In this document: in pieces, positions 63,997 through 64,000 of the stretch
Layout of the letters: every line of letters starts with the position of its first letter
How positions within the stretch are numbered: position 1 is the first letter of the stretch
NCBI GenBank assembly: GCA_026225945.1
Contig: JAMJFZ010000239.1
Location: forward strand, 26,623,501-26,687,500
Source of the DNA: Cricetomys ansorgei
Lineage: Eukaryota; Chordata; Mammalia; Rodentia; Nesomyidae
Length of the DNA stretch: 64,000 nucleotides
Reading direction: 5' to 3'
The notes under the pieces: model-generated
The model's input: only the letters and a program-made list of their open reading frames with translations
The model's database searches: none
What the model was told of the DNA's origin: nothing
Position numbers and translations under genes: made by a program

Positions 63997-64000
63997 GGTC

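Overview
The window is ordinary mammalian nuclear DNA. It is AT-rich and intron-dominated, full of B1, B2/B3 and B4/ID SINEs, L1 fragments, MaLR-type LTRs, MIR/L2 fossils and rodent URR1 hAT copies. B1 together with B2/B3 and B4 points to a muroid (mouse/rat/hamster-like) rodent. Several B1 copies carry a 'gttacaacagag' tail that differs from the common Mus B1 sequence as I remember it, so the species may not be Mus; I cannot name it.

Two protein-coding genes lie in tandem on the + strand. (1) Positions 1 to about 19,240 hold the 3' part of Tpd52 (tumor protein D52). Five constitutive coding exons (232-344, 4766-4914, 6744-6845, 15700-15748, 17655-17777) join in frame and end at a TGA. Two small alternative exons (7906-7932 and 14178-14219) together add an in-frame 23-residue insert. 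The 3' UTR probably ends just past the AATAAA at 19221. First exon(s) lie upstream of the window. (2) From 25,431 to the right edge lies the 5' part of Mrps28 (mitochondrial small-subunit ribosomal protein, bS1m). A CpG-island promoter carries a tandem repeat of about 57 bp, exon 1 is 25431-25640, and exon 2 is 45212-45393 after an intron of about 19.6 kb. The last coding exon(s) are not in the window. The order and orientation match human 8q21, where TPD52 and MRPS28 are also same-strand neighbours.

The intergenic spacer (about 19,240-25,200) holds an LTR-like repeat, an L1 with a 5' inversion (minus-strand 3' part joined to a plus-strand ORF2 3' end), a B3, and an inverted B1 pair. The rest is intron with dispersed repeats and simple-sequence tracts.

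I found no CRISPR array, operon, phage, or novel multi-gene system. The items most worth a second look are small: a candidate 63-nt phase-2/2 cassette exon in Mrps28 intron 2, a GC-AG intron in Tpd52, the 14-3-3-like motif in the Tpd52 alternative insert, and two minisatellites around the Mrps28 promoter. Most other open reading frames are repeat-derived or chance frames.
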